Shown here in pieces: positions 36,168 through 45,338 of a stretch of DNA of 64,000 bases (positions are counted from its first letter, which is position 1; each line of letters starts with the position of its first letter). Position numbers and translations under genes: made by a program. Source of the stretch: Lachnospiraceae bacterium (GTDB lineage Bacteria; Bacillota; Clostridia; Lachnospirales; Lachnospiraceae); the NCBI GenBank assembly GCA_024699325.1, contig JAILPS010000042.1, positions 1 through 64,000 of the forward strand, read 5' to 3'. The notes under the pieces are model-generated. The model searched no databases and was not told the origin of the DNA. It saw nothing but the letters and a program-made list of their open reading frames with translations.

Positions 36168-36851
36168 ATGGACAATCAAGATTACTTTACTATTTTTGAT
36201 CAGGATGACGAGGAAATCAAGCCTGTTGAAAAAAAGAACGGACTAACGTTTTATATTTTAAATATTGCCAAGCTTATACTGTCATTCGTGCCGTATATTT
36301 ATGTGCTTGTCATTGCCGTAGGTGGTATCCATATCGGCCTTCAGGGCAATGATACATATTACGGTTTTGAGGCACTTGAGAAGGCCTTGTTTCCGGTGAC
36401 AGGGCTGTTTTCATCTGTTGGAGTTGTATCACTGCTGGTTCCTCTGTGTCTGATTTATCAGATACATTTTATTGTTCGCCACAAATCGGATCTGAAGCTC
36501 ATGATAGCAGTGGCAGCGATGGTAGTTATCGCGCTCGTAGCGACTCTTATGCTTGAGCCGGTATCTAAGGAATACCGCTACAGCCATGTGTCAGTGCCCA
36601 ATATTGTGGCAGAGTATCTGGTGGAGACTTACGGCCAGAAGAGTGTTCTCAGTATGAGGATTCTTGAGGAGAAAGAATCCTTTGACAATGAATATACAGA
36701 GAAGGAATACAGTGTTTACAATGTTGCGGATGGCTCCACAATAAAACTTACATACACAAGAGTGAAGAATTACGACAGCGGAGAGCTCACGGAAACAGTG
36801 ACTGATGAGCAGGGCAAGGTTTTTCGTGACGGAGCGTTTGTGACGGAGTAA
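36168..36851 (+). CDS. Unknown membrane protein with three spans and a C-terminal extracytoplasmic domain
   Basis: I do not recognise this 227-residue protein. It begins with an acidic cytoplasmic stretch (MDNQDYFTIFDQDDEE) followed by three hydrophobic segments near 27-55, 75-98 and 107-127. About 90 polar residues follow; they include VPNIVAEYLVETYG and an end GKVFRDGAFVTE. The ATG at 36168 is chosen because everything upstream lies in the sortase terminator; GGGG sits before it. It is followed by a second small membrane protein, and the two may work together. Confidence 0.65.
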   Translation: MDNQDYFTIFDQDDEEIKPVEKKNGLTFYILNIAKLILSFVPYIYVLVIAVGGIHIGLQGNDTYYGFEALEKALFPVTGLFSSVGVVSLLVPLCLIYQIHFIVRHKSDLKLMIAVAAMVVIALVATLMLEPVSKEYRYSHVSVPNIVAEYLVETYGQKSVLSMRILEEKESFDNEYTEKEYSVYNVADGSTIKLTYTRVKNYDSGELTETVTDEQGKVFRDGAFVTE

Positions 36852-36909
36852 GGTCAGAATTGATAATTGTGAAGGGAAGCCGCGGTGACATTTGTGCGGC
36901 AGGTGTGTT

Positions 36910-37419
36910 ATGTCTGGATACAAAAAGTTAAAACCATTTAAGAAAATGCCGTTTTTGGTGATTGCCCCCGTGGTAAGCATTATCGTGGAGGTGGTCCTGA
37001 TATTTTTGATACTTCACTTTATGGATGTGTTGACCTTTAACAAACAGAATATGCTAGGCGTTAAGCAGGTGCTCATTGTGGGCACCATATTTGCTGTTAT
37101 ATATGGTTTGTTTGAGAGACTTATCAGCAGAAACAGGGAAGTGAAGTGGTATATGATCCCTATGGGAAACATGTTCATTCCTATAGCTATAGATGTTATT
37201 GTGTTTCTGGTGGCTATGACTAAATGGTGGTCAAACAGGGACAACCAGCATCTGGAATTCTTCATGTATCTGTTTGCGACCATGGCCATATATATGGCGG
37301 TGGCGTCTGTAATCAGGCTCATCTTCCAGTTCATAGTCTATCTGTACACAAGCGACACACCACAAATGCGCGAGAAGAGAGCTCAGAAAAAAGAAGAAAA
37401 GAAGGCAAAGAAATCATGA
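36910..37419 (+). CDS. Unknown four-span membrane protein with basic tail
   Basis: This 169-residue protein has four hydrophobic segments near residues 14-38, 48-66, 84-104 and 118-142, and a Lys/Glu/Arg-rich C-terminus (REKRAQKKEEKKAKKS). No family is recognised. AGGTG lies before the ATG at 36910; a GTG at 36892 would add six residues. Its stop codon overlaps the ATG of the aminopeptidase gene (ATGA), so the two are translationally coupled. Confidence 0.65.
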   Translation: MSGYKKLKPFKKMPFLVIAPVVSIIVEVVLIFLILHFMDVLTFNKQNMLGVKQVLIVGTIFAVIYGLFERLISRNREVKWYMIPMGNMFIPIAIDVIVFLVAMTKWWSNRDNQHLEFFMYLFATMAIYMAVASVIRLIFQFIVYLYTSDTPQMREKRAQKKEEKKAKKS

Positions 37420-38666
37420 ATAAGACAATCCTTAAAAAATACGCAAAGCTTATCGTAAACATGGGCGTGAACCTGCAGAAGGGCCAGCAGGCCATAGTCA
37501 CAGCAAATGTTGACCAGAGAGAGCTGGTAGAATATATCGTGGAGGCCTGCTACAAGCGCGGCGCCAGCTTTGTCAGAGTTGACTGGCAGGACCCTGAGCT
37601 TGTGAAGATTGGCAGCAACTACGCAGATCAGAATATATTAAACACTGTTCCTGCCTGGGAGGAGGAGAAGCTTAAGCAGAGACTAAATGACATGCCATGC
37701 ATGATCTACATAGAGTCAGACGATCCTGACGCCCTTAAGGGCTCCAACGTGGACGCCTTAAACGAGGCCAGGAGAATGCGCTATCCTATAATCAAGAAAT
37801 ACCGCGACCAGATGGATAATAAGTACCAGTGGGTCATCGTCGCAGCCCCATCTGTTAAGTGGGCCAAGACAGTTTTCCCGGGTGAGAGGGCAAACAGGGC
37901 GGTTGATAAGCTCTGGCAGGCCATCCTTAAGTGCGCGCGCATGGGCGACGGAAGCGATAGGAGCGCCATGGAGTGCGACCCTATCAGAAACTGGGAGGAG
38001 CACAACCAGAACTTTAATGAGAGAAGCGCATGGCTTAACGCGCAGAAGTTTGACCGCTTAATCTATAAGAGCTCAAACGGCACGGACTTCACAGTCGGCT
38101 TAAACCACAATGTGAAGTGGGAGGGCGGAAGCGAAGTCTCCCTTCAGGGCATCACATTTAATCCTAACATGCCAACAGAGGAGATATTCACCACTCCTAT
38201 GAGGGGGCGCGCAGACGGATTGTTAGTTTCCAGCAAGCCGCTGTCATATCAGGGACAGCTTATAGAGGACTTCTCCATCCGTTTTGAGAACGGAAGGGCT
38301 GTGGAGGTCAAGGCTAAAAAGGGACAGAAGCTCTTAGAGGAGATGATAAAGATGGACGAGGGCGCGTGCTATCTCGGAGAGGTTGCGCTTGTCCCTAAGA
38401 ATTCACCAATCAACGAGAGCGGCATATTATTCTACACCACCCTGTTTGACGAAAATGCAGCCTGTCATGTGGCGCTTGGCGCAGGTTTTTCAAACCTCTT
38501 AGAGGGCTATGAGAACATGAGCCAGGAGGAGACATTTGAGGCGGGAATCAACCAGTCCATGATCCATGTGGATTTCATGATTGGCAATGATGACATGTCC
38601 ATAACAGGGGTTAAGGACGATGGAACGCAGGTGCCTGTGTTTGTAAACGGCACATGGGCGAACTAG
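37416..38666 (+). CDS. M29-family metal-dependent aminopeptidase
   Basis: This 416-residue cytoplasmic aminopeptidase is of the AmpS/PepS/aminopeptidase T family. Conserved elements are LVNMGVNLQKGQQ-type N-terminus, FPGERANRAVDKLW, and the C-terminal metal-binding set: NMPTEEIFTTP (Glu), LGEVALVP (Glu), DENAACHVALG (His) and MIHVDFMIG (His-Asp). An in-frame extension back to 37224 overlaps the upstream membrane protein entirely and is rejected. The ATG at 37416 has GAAGG upstream. It probably trims imported peptides. The GH9 gene begins 13 bp later. Confidence 0.9.
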   Translation: MNKTILKKYAKLIVNMGVNLQKGQQAIVTANVDQRELVEYIVEACYKRGASFVRVDWQDPELVKIGSNYADQNILNTVPAWEEEKLKQRLNDMPCMIYIESDDPDALKGSNVDALNEARRMRYPIIKKYRDQMDNKYQWVIVAAPSVKWAKTVFPGERANRAVDKLWQAILKCARMGDGSDRSAMECDPIRNWEEHNQNFNERSAWLNAQKFDRLIYKSSNGTDFTVGLNHNVKWEGGSEVSLQGITFNPNMPTEEIFTTPMRGRADGLLVSSKPLSYQGQLIEDFSIRFENGRAVEVKAKKGQKLLEEMIKMDEGACYLGEVALVPKNSPINESGILFYTTLFDENAACHVALGAGFSNLLEGYENMSQEETFEAGINQSMIHVDFMIGNDDMSITGVKDDGTQVPVFVNGTWAN

Positions 38667-38679
38667 TCAGGGGTAGAAG

Positions 38680-40953
38680 ATGAACAACAAAACGCTTAAA
38701 TATGTGCTCATAGGAATTGGATATGCGCTGCTTCTAGTGGTGATATTCATGATTGGAAGAGCGATAGGTAATATCGGCGAGAAGAAGGACGAGGGCGTGG
38801 CGGATGTCACGACAACCGCAGGCAGTGATTTGGCATCCGCTGATGGTGAGACCTTGTCAGAAAACCCCGCGGCAGCAGATACGAGTAAGCCCTCAGCCGA
38901 GGAAAATGTCAGCAAGCCCACAGGTGAGCAGCCTGAAAGTAATTCTTCAAACGAGCCTGCAGGTGAGCCTTCAGATGAGCCTGATAGTGCCCCATCAACT
39001 GAGCCGTCAGTCGAGCAGCCATCAAGCGAGCAGGCATCTAATAACCAGACTGTCTACTGGGCAAGCCCGGATGGAGCAGTCGACACTGGAAATCTGACCG
39101 CCACTGGAAGCGGCTATGAGGGAACGCCTGGAACGGGAACATTCAACTACGGCGAGGCGTTACAGAAGGCCATAATCTTCTACGAGGCCCAGAGAAGTGG
39201 CGACCTTCCAGAGAGCGGAAGAGTGAGCTGGAGAGCGGATTCTGCCCTGACAGACGGAAGCGATAACGGCGTCGATCTTACGGGCGGGCTCTACGATGCT
39301 GGCGACAATGTGAAGTTTAATCTTCCCATGGCGTACACATCAAGCATTCTCGGATGGTCAGTTATAGACGAATATGACGCATACGTGGAGAGTGGACAGC
39401 TCACATATATCCTGGACACAATCCGCTGGGTGAATGATTATCTTATCAAATGTCACACAGAGGACGAGGTGTTTTACTATCAGGTTGGCGACGGCGGAAT
39501 TGACCACAGCTGGTGGGGCGCATGCGAGGTCATGCAGATGGAGAGACCTTCCTACAAGGTCACCGTGGACAGCCCCGGCTCCTGCGTTGTGGCGCAGGCC
39601 GCGGCAAGCCTTGCAATCTGCGCAGAGGTTTTTGAGAGCATTGACCCCGACTATTCAGCCACATGTCTGAAGCACGCCAAGAGCCTCTATGCATTTGCAG
39701 ATAAGACCAGGTCTGATGCGGGCTACACTGCAGCCAACAACTTCTACTCCTCAAACTCAGGCTATATGGACGAAATCATGTTTGCGGCCATATGGCTGTA
39801 TAAGGTCACAGGTGACAAGTCATATCTTGACGCGGCGGAGGGCATGTGGAATCCGAAGGAGCCACTCTACAAGTGGACCCTGTGCTGGGATGACAAAACC
39901 CTTGGAAATGCATTGCTGCTCACATACATCACAGGCGACAGCAAGTATTCAGAGTTTGTGGAGAACAATATCGACTACTGGACAGTGGGAGTAGACGGCG
40001 CGAAGATCAACTACACCCCTGACGGTCTGGCATACCTTGACCAGTGGGGAGCGCTCAGATACGCGACCACGGAGGCCTTCGTGGCAGCTAAATACAGCAT
40101 GTGGGATGGATGCCCCGCAGACAAGGCCACCAGATACATGGATTTTGCCAAGAGCCAGGTGGATTACTGTTTAGGCTCCACAGGCTTTTCATACGTTGTG
40201 GGATTTGGCGACAACTATCCGCAGCACATTCACCACAGAACCGCCCAGGGTTCGTACTGCGATAACAAGAGTATTCCGGAGCAGGCCAGACACATCCTCT
40301 ACGGAGCGCTCGTGGGAGGCCCTAGAAGCGACGGAACATATCCCGACGACATAAACGATTACTCAACCAGCGAGGTCGGCGATGACTATAACGCAGGATT
40401 TGTGGGAATTCTGGCCATAATGTACGACATGTATAAGGGCCAGACGCTTAAGGATTTTGGCATGGTGGATGCTCCCACAGAGCCCGAGGTCTATATGGTT
40501 TACAGTGTAAATGTTGTGGGCCAGGATTTCATAGAGCTTAGAAGCTTTATCTACAACGAGACTGCATACCCTGCAAGGGTTACAGATCATTTGTCATGCA
40601 AATATTTTATCGACCTGACAGAGGTCTACGAGGCCGGCGGCAGCGTCGATAATATCATAGTTAGTTTGAATTACGCCGAGGGTGGAGAGATAGCAGGTAT
40701 CCAGGCCGTCGACGAGGCGAACCACATTTATGCTGTGGAGATCAGCTTCGAGGGGGCTCTAATATATCCCGGCGGTCAGAGCCAGTGCAGGAGGGAGTGC
40801 CAGTTCCGCATCAGATGTGATATGGGAGTCTGGGACAGCACCAACGACCCCTCGTACGTGGATTTGATGGATTATAGCGGTAGTACACCTGTAAGTGCGG
40901 CGCATATGGCGCTCTACGACAGTGGAACCCTGATTTTTGGAGAGGAACCATAA
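38680..40953 (+). CDS. Membrane-anchored GH9 endoglucanase with CBM3
   Basis: This 757-residue cellulase starts with one membrane anchor (residues 7-28) and a 90-residue Ser/Glu/Pro-rich linker. A GH9 (alpha/alpha)6 catalytic domain follows from about 145, with the DAGD nucleophile-water site (D206, D209), FGDNYPQHIHHR, and the acid Glu in STSEVGDDYNAG (E565). The C-terminal ~150 residues look like a family 3 carbohydrate-binding module (VNVVGQDFIELRSFIYNETAYPARVTDHLSC-KYFIDLTE). The GH9-CBM3c order is that of processive endoglucanases. There is no dockerin and no cleavable signal, so it stays on the cell surface. It sits between an aminopeptidase and an RNA helicase gene. Confidence 0.92.
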   Translation: MNNKTLKYVLIGIGYALLLVVIFMIGRAIGNIGEKKDEGVADVTTTAGSDLASADGETLSENPAAADTSKPSAEENVSKPTGEQPESNSSNEPAGEPSDEPDSAPSTEPSVEQPSSEQASNNQTVYWASPDGAVDTGNLTATGSGYEGTPGTGTFNYGEALQKAIIFYEAQRSGDLPESGRVSWRADSALTDGSDNGVDLTGGLYDAGDNVKFNLPMAYTSSILGWSVIDEYDAYVESGQLTYILDTIRWVNDYLIKCHTEDEVFYYQVGDGGIDHSWWGACEVMQMERPSYKVTVDSPGSCVVAQAAASLAICAEVFESIDPDYSATCLKHAKSLYAFADKTRSDAGYTAANNFYSSNSGYMDEIMFAAIWLYKVTGDKSYLDAAEGMWNPKEPLYKWTLCWDDKTLGNALLLTYITGDSKYSEFVENNIDYWTVGVDGAKINYTPDGLAYLDQWGALRYATTEAFVAAKYSMWDGCPADKATRYMDFAKSQVDYCLGSTGFSYVVGFGDNYPQHIHHRTAQGSYCDNKSIPEQARHILYGALVGGPRSDGTYPDDINDYSTSEVGDDYNAGFVGILAIMYDMYKGQTLKDFGMVDAPTEPEVYMVYSVNVVGQDFIELRSFIYNETAYPARVTDHLSCKYFIDLTEVYEAGGSVDNIIVSLNYAEGGEIAGIQAVDEANHIYAVEISFEGALIYPGGQSQCRRECQFRIRCDMGVWDSTNDPSYVDLMDYSGSTPVSAAHMALYDSGTLIFGEEP

Positions 40954-43013
40954 TGGATGAGCTTAAGGAGCTGACGGACGTTTACCAGCGACTGTTTAAC
41001 AGGGTGAAGTCCGGAAAACTCACGCTTCCCAAGAAGAGAAACAGAAAGAGCGCTGTGAGCTCTGAGGAAGTGAGAAGTAAGGTCTGGATATATCTAAACA
41101 GCGAGGATGCATTTGAAATGCAGGACGAGATGCGGGGGTATCTGTTCAGATACATCGCGAGAAAACCCGAGCTTGAGGACATAGATGTAGACAGACTTAT
41201 CAAGAGATTTGCAGGAATAGAGTTAGAGGATTTTGGATTTGTGAGGACCGGCAAGGTAACGGTCTATGACATAATTCACTTCTACAGGGGAATAGATAAG
41301 CAGCTGCTTACGAAGTCTCTTGTGAAGGTTTACAGGGAGAGCTTCGTAGGGCAGAAGACCAAGCAGGACATCGAAAAACTGCTTCCGCTAAACCCTATAG
41401 ACGCATACCCTGATGCGAGATGTCTGAAGAGACATTTCATACTGCACGTCGGAGCCACCAACACGGGCAAAACCTATCAGTCTCTGCAGAGACTTAAGGA
41501 GGCTTCCCACGGAATATATTTATCGCCTCTCAGACTCTTAGCACTTGAGGTGCAGGAGAGATTTCTGATGGACGACGTCATGTGCTCCATGACCACGGGC
41601 GAGGAGGAGGATATTGTCCCGGGCGCAACCATCATGAGCTGTACGGTGGAGAAGCTACACATCGAAGAGGTGTTTGACATTGCGGTAATCGACGAATGTC
41701 AGATGATCAACGACCGCGACAGGGGCTACGCGTGGACAAGGGCGATACTTGGCATCATGTGCCCGGAGATACATCTGTGCATGGCGCCTGAGGCAGAGGA
41801 GATCATCGTCAAAATGATTGAGGAGTGTCAGGACACCTACGAAATCCACAGACATACAAGAGACACAGAGCTTGTATTCCAGCCTGGAATGTTTAATGTG
41901 GACAGGGATCTCAAAAAGGGCGATGCCCTGATAGTATTTTCCAAGAAGAAGGTTTTGGCGCTTGCGAGCTATCTGCAGGAGACCGGCGTCAAGGTGAGCG
42001 TAATCTACGGAGCGCTTCCCTACCAGTCCAGAAAAGAGCAGGTCAGAATGTTTGTAAACGGCGAGACGGACGTGGTTGTGGCCACCGACGCCATCGGCAT
42101 GGGCATGAACCTTCCCATCCAGAGAATAGTCATAATGGAGGCCAGCAAGTTCGACGGCGTTGACTTCAGGGACCTCGAGGGGCCGGAGGTTAAGCAGATT
42201 GGCGGGCGCGCAGGCCGCAAGGGAATGTACGACATTGGCTATGTGGCTGCAGCCGAGGAGCCTGAGAGGATAGAGGCGCTGCTTGAAAGCGTGACACCGC
42301 CCATACCTGTAATTCACCTCGGAGTGCCCGATGAGATAATAAGAATTGATCAGAGACTCGACGATATTCTGCTCACATGGAAATCCCTTCCGGTAAGCGG
42401 AATATACGAGAGAAGTGATATAAGCCGAGAGGTAAATCTATACAGAATGCTCTACGACAGACTTCCGGAGCTTAAGAACGAGGATTATTATGCCTGCATA
42501 ACCATCCCGTTTGCCGAGATACCCGAGGTCACCAAGCAGTGGCTTATCTACTGCGTGAGCTATTTTACACAGGGGGAGGATTCACTGTGGTTCCCGGCAA
42601 GGAATCCCAAGAACCTGGACGATTACGAGACATACTACAAGATACTTGACCTCTACTACCAGTTCTGCACGAGATTCAACCTGCCGTTTGAGCAGGAGCT
42701 TCTCTCAGAGACCAAGTCGGAGGTTGCAAAGGAGATTTGCAACATTTTAGTTGACAATCTCAAGAAATACGGCAAGAAGTGCAAGCGCTGTGGCAAAGCT
42801 CTGTCATGGAATCATCCATACAATCTGTGCGAAGAGTGCCACGCCCTGCCGCCGCAGCTGAGGAAGCTCGGAGGCATGCACATGAATGACTGGAGAAATG
42901 CTTCAAAGCGCCAGAACGGCCATGTGCAGGCCGGCGGGTACGATAAGACATTTCACAAGAAAAACAGCTCTGGCAAATCCAGAAGCTACAACAAACCGAG
43001 AAACAAAACTTAA
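40953..43013 (+). CDS. SUV3-like DExH-box RNA helicase with C-terminal zinc ribbon
   Basis: This 686-residue superfamily 2 helicase is most like SUV3, the mitochondrial RNA-decay helicase. Motif I is GATNTGKTYQ (167-176), motif II is DECQMI (247-252, against DEIQM in SUV3), and there are VVATDAIGMGMNL, the motif VI block QIGGRAGRKG and a SUV3-type C-terminal helical region. Added at about 610 is a CxxC-x(n)-CxxC zinc ribbon (CKRCGKA...LCEECH), then a basic tail. The ATG overlaps the cellulase stop (TAATG), so it is coupled to a functionally unrelated gene. RNA unwinding is inferred from family. Confidence 0.85.
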   Translation: MDELKELTDVYQRLFNRVKSGKLTLPKKRNRKSAVSSEEVRSKVWIYLNSEDAFEMQDEMRGYLFRYIARKPELEDIDVDRLIKRFAGIELEDFGFVRTGKVTVYDIIHFYRGIDKQLLTKSLVKVYRESFVGQKTKQDIEKLLPLNPIDAYPDARCLKRHFILHVGATNTGKTYQSLQRLKEASHGIYLSPLRLLALEVQERFLMDDVMCSMTTGEEEDIVPGATIMSCTVEKLHIEEVFDIAVIDECQMINDRDRGYAWTRAILGIMCPEIHLCMAPEAEEIIVKMIEECQDTYEIHRHTRDTELVFQPGMFNVDRDLKKGDALIVFSKKKVLALASYLQETGVKVSVIYGALPYQSRKEQVRMFVNGETDVVVATDAIGMGMNLPIQRIVIMEASKFDGVDFRDLEGPEVKQIGGRAGRKGMYDIGYVAAAEEPERIEALLESVTPPIPVIHLGVPDEIIRIDQRLDDILLTWKSLPVSGIYERSDISREVNLYRMLYDRLPELKNEDYYACITIPFAEIPEVTKQWLIYCVSYFTQGEDSLWFPARNPKNLDDYETYYKILDLYYQFCTRFNLPFEQELLSETKSEVAKEICNILVDNLKKYGKKCKRCGKALSWNHPYNLCEECHALPPQLRKLGGMHMNDWRNASKRQNGHVQAGGYDKTFHKKNSSGKSRSYNKPRNKT

Positions 43014-43117
43014 GTTAAATTGCTGTGCGGAGCAAGAATAGTTATGGTAGTTAGCAGGGCATAGAGCCCTAAAATCACTCAGACCAGGTCTGGAGGAAGG
43101 GAGATAATTATATTATC

Positions 43118-45277
43118 ATGAGAAAACTACACTTTTTAAAGCGTGTGTCAGCGGTGATGCTTGCAATATCCCTGGCCACGGTAGCTCCTGCATATGCGCA
43201 GACAACACACGGCACAACTGACGAGGTTGTAACTGAGGATCAGTTAGACAACACACCGCCCGCCGACTATGTGGTAAACACAGAGACGCAGGGAGATTAC
43301 GACGATGAGAGAGGGGATGCGCTCTTTCCCAAGGATCATCTTCAGGAGGTCAGAATCACGGTCGATGAGACCAACCTGAACTATCTGTTACAGAATGCGA
43401 AGGACAAGCCCTCCGTCATGACTGACACGGTCACGGTTGGCGACGCCTCTGTAAGCTACGCAGGTCTTAAGACCAAGGGCGATTACACGCTCCTTCACAC
43501 ATATGATGACAACCCGGGAAGCGACCGCTTCTCCTTCTCCATCAATTTTGGCAAATATATAAAAAAGGCTGAATACGGCGCCAAGCAGAACCTCTACGGC
43601 GTGGAGAAGATAAGCTTTAACAACTTCTTCTTCGACAAATCCATGCTCAAGGAGTACGCTTCATGGCTGATTATCGAGGCCATGGGACTTCCGACGCCAA
43701 GATTCTGTCTGACGAAGCTATACATCAACGACGAATATTACGGTGTGTATTTCATGATTGAGAATCTTGAGATGAACGTTCTCGAGAGATATCTCGACGT
43801 TGACAAGAAGGAGATTCCCGGATACTTAAGCAAGGTTGAGCTCACACAGTTTAAGTATGAGGAACTTCTTGAGGACAATTCTCCTCTCTACGAATTTGAT
43901 GAGGAGGTCTACAAGGAAGTCGAGCCCATGCTTCCCACCGTTATGGAGTGGGTCAGAAAACTAAACTGCCTGAGTGCGGGCACAGATTTTGACGGCAACA
44001 GGATAGATGTAAACAGTCAGGAGTACATAGACCTTCTCGCCCAGATTATGGATGTCGACGAGGCGGTTAAATATTTTGCAGTGCACTCCTTCCTGGTGCA
44101 GACAGACTCCATGTTCACCACACAGAAGAACTTCGGTCTGTATGTAAGTGAGGCCGGCAGGGCAATGCTTCTCCCGTGGGACTATGACCTGGCATTTGGA
44201 ACATATTATCCGACGGACGCTGAGTCGACCGCCAACTATGATGTCGACATGATGTATTTAGCGGGAGATTACAACGGCTGGAACGGAAGTTTTAAGACCT
44301 CAGCGCAGGTTTATAAGGATTATCCTCTGTTTAATGTAATCTATCAGAACAGCACATTGATGGATAAATACCACGAATATATGGCTGACTGCTCGGTTGT
44401 GGCGGCTCTCGGAGGAAAATGCAACGCCACGGGAGAGGTTTATGACAGCACCTATGTCGGCAATATGATAGACGGCCTTTACGATGAACTCTACGCGGCA
44501 GCGGAGGAGGAGCTGGCAAGCCATGTCTACTATGTAAACAATATCAAGCAGCCATACGCATTCAAGGCGGGCAATGATCACATTAAGCTGATAGTTGCCA
44601 TGAGGGCTATCGGCGTGTACTTCCAGCTGAAGGGAGAGAACAACTTCGTGTCCGGCAACGGATGCAGCCTGGATCTGGTCGGCAACGGTCAGCCGGGAGG
44701 CTGGTATGAGACCAACGGCATCATCAGCAATGTTTTAAGCAACGGAATATATTTCACGGGAAGCTACAGGGATGACAGCTGGAGCGGCAAATCCCCCAAG
44801 ATTACCGTGAGGGATGTGACTGAGACCACACCTGGCTATGAGCAGATACAGGCGCTTAAAGAGACAGGCGAAGTTATAAGCTACAGAGTGTACAACACTG
44901 TGACACCTAAAAACGGCTACACGTTAAATGTTCCGCTTGGCAGCAAAACTTATGCTCCCGAAATCTACACCATGACTGAGGGTGTGATGAACAGGCAGGA
45001 GGTTACGGTCAGCGACAATATCGCGAGAGCCACATTTGACGTTCCTGAGATTGTGATTATATGTTACAGCTTCACGGCTCCGGAGCCTGAGACCACTGAG
45101 ACGGCTCAGTCCGATGAAGCGGTCACGACACAGGCAGATGCAGGCAATTCTGAGACTAAGGAGAACACCACCAACTGGGCGTTGATAGGCGGCGCGGCAG
45201 CGCTTATCGCAGTGCTTGTGGGCGGTTTGGCGATAGGTAATTCTAAGAAAAAGAAGAAGAGCGAAGAAGATAACTAA
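43118..45277 (+). CDS. CotH-family surface protein with signal peptide and C-terminal membrane anchor
   Basis: This 719-residue protein has a signal peptide (cleavage near AYAQ, residue 27) and a CotH kinase-like region. The region shows VRITVDETNLNYLL, GLKTKGDYTLL, FNNFFFDKSMLKEY, YINDEYYGVYFMIENLE and LLPWDYDLAFGTYY. A beta-rich domain follows, then a Thr/Glu spacer and a terminal helix plus KKKKK. The end lacks an LPxTG-like motif, so it is a stop-transfer anchor. It shares only the CotH core with the lipoprotein at 4078. A purine-rich stretch (GGAGGAAGGGAG) lies 11-15 bp before the ATG. CotH may phosphorylate surface proteins; here that is inference. Confidence 0.82.
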   Translation: MRKLHFLKRVSAVMLAISLATVAPAYAQTTHGTTDEVVTEDQLDNTPPADYVVNTETQGDYDDERGDALFPKDHLQEVRITVDETNLNYLLQNAKDKPSVMTDTVTVGDASVSYAGLKTKGDYTLLHTYDDNPGSDRFSFSINFGKYIKKAEYGAKQNLYGVEKISFNNFFFDKSMLKEYASWLIIEAMGLPTPRFCLTKLYINDEYYGVYFMIENLEMNVLERYLDVDKKEIPGYLSKVELTQFKYEELLEDNSPLYEFDEEVYKEVEPMLPTVMEWVRKLNCLSAGTDFDGNRIDVNSQEYIDLLAQIMDVDEAVKYFAVHSFLVQTDSMFTTQKNFGLYVSEAGRAMLLPWDYDLAFGTYYPTDAESTANYDVDMMYLAGDYNGWNGSFKTSAQVYKDYPLFNVIYQNSTLMDKYHEYMADCSVVAALGGKCNATGEVYDSTYVGNMIDGLYDELYAAAEEELASHVYYVNNIKQPYAFKAGNDHIKLIVAMRAIGVYFQLKGENNFVSGNGCSLDLVGNGQPGGWYETNGIISNVLSNGIYFTGSYRDDSWSGKSPKITVRDVTETTPGYEQIQALKETGEVISYRVYNTVTPKNGYTLNVPLGSKTYAPEIYTMTEGVMNRQEVTVSDNIARATFDVPEIVIICYSFTAPEPETTETAQSDEAVTTQADAGNSETKENTTNWALIGGAAALIAVLVGGLAIGNSKKKKKSEEDN

Positions 45278-45298
45278 GATTTTTCGCAGAGAAATAGA

Positions 45299-45338
45299 CA
45301 AGGCGTGTGATAAGATTCACACGCCTTGGTTTTATTTT
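45299..45338 (+). terminator. Terminator after the second CotH gene
   Basis: A 12-bp stem (45299-45310 with 45317-45328) is followed by a T-rich run. It lies at the junction with a convergent gene and may act weakly in both directions. Confidence 0.8.

Noticed and set aside
41655..42317. Long minus-strand frame (220 codons) inside the SUV3-like helicase gene
   Set aside because: It lies opposite conserved helicase motifs and its His/Leu-rich translation has no domain features; it arises from the codon bias of the true gene.
43014..43117. Riboswitch before the second CotH gene
   Set aside because: Two short stems can be drawn but none of the conserved riboswitch cores I know is present; the ~100-base gap is called non-coding leader only.
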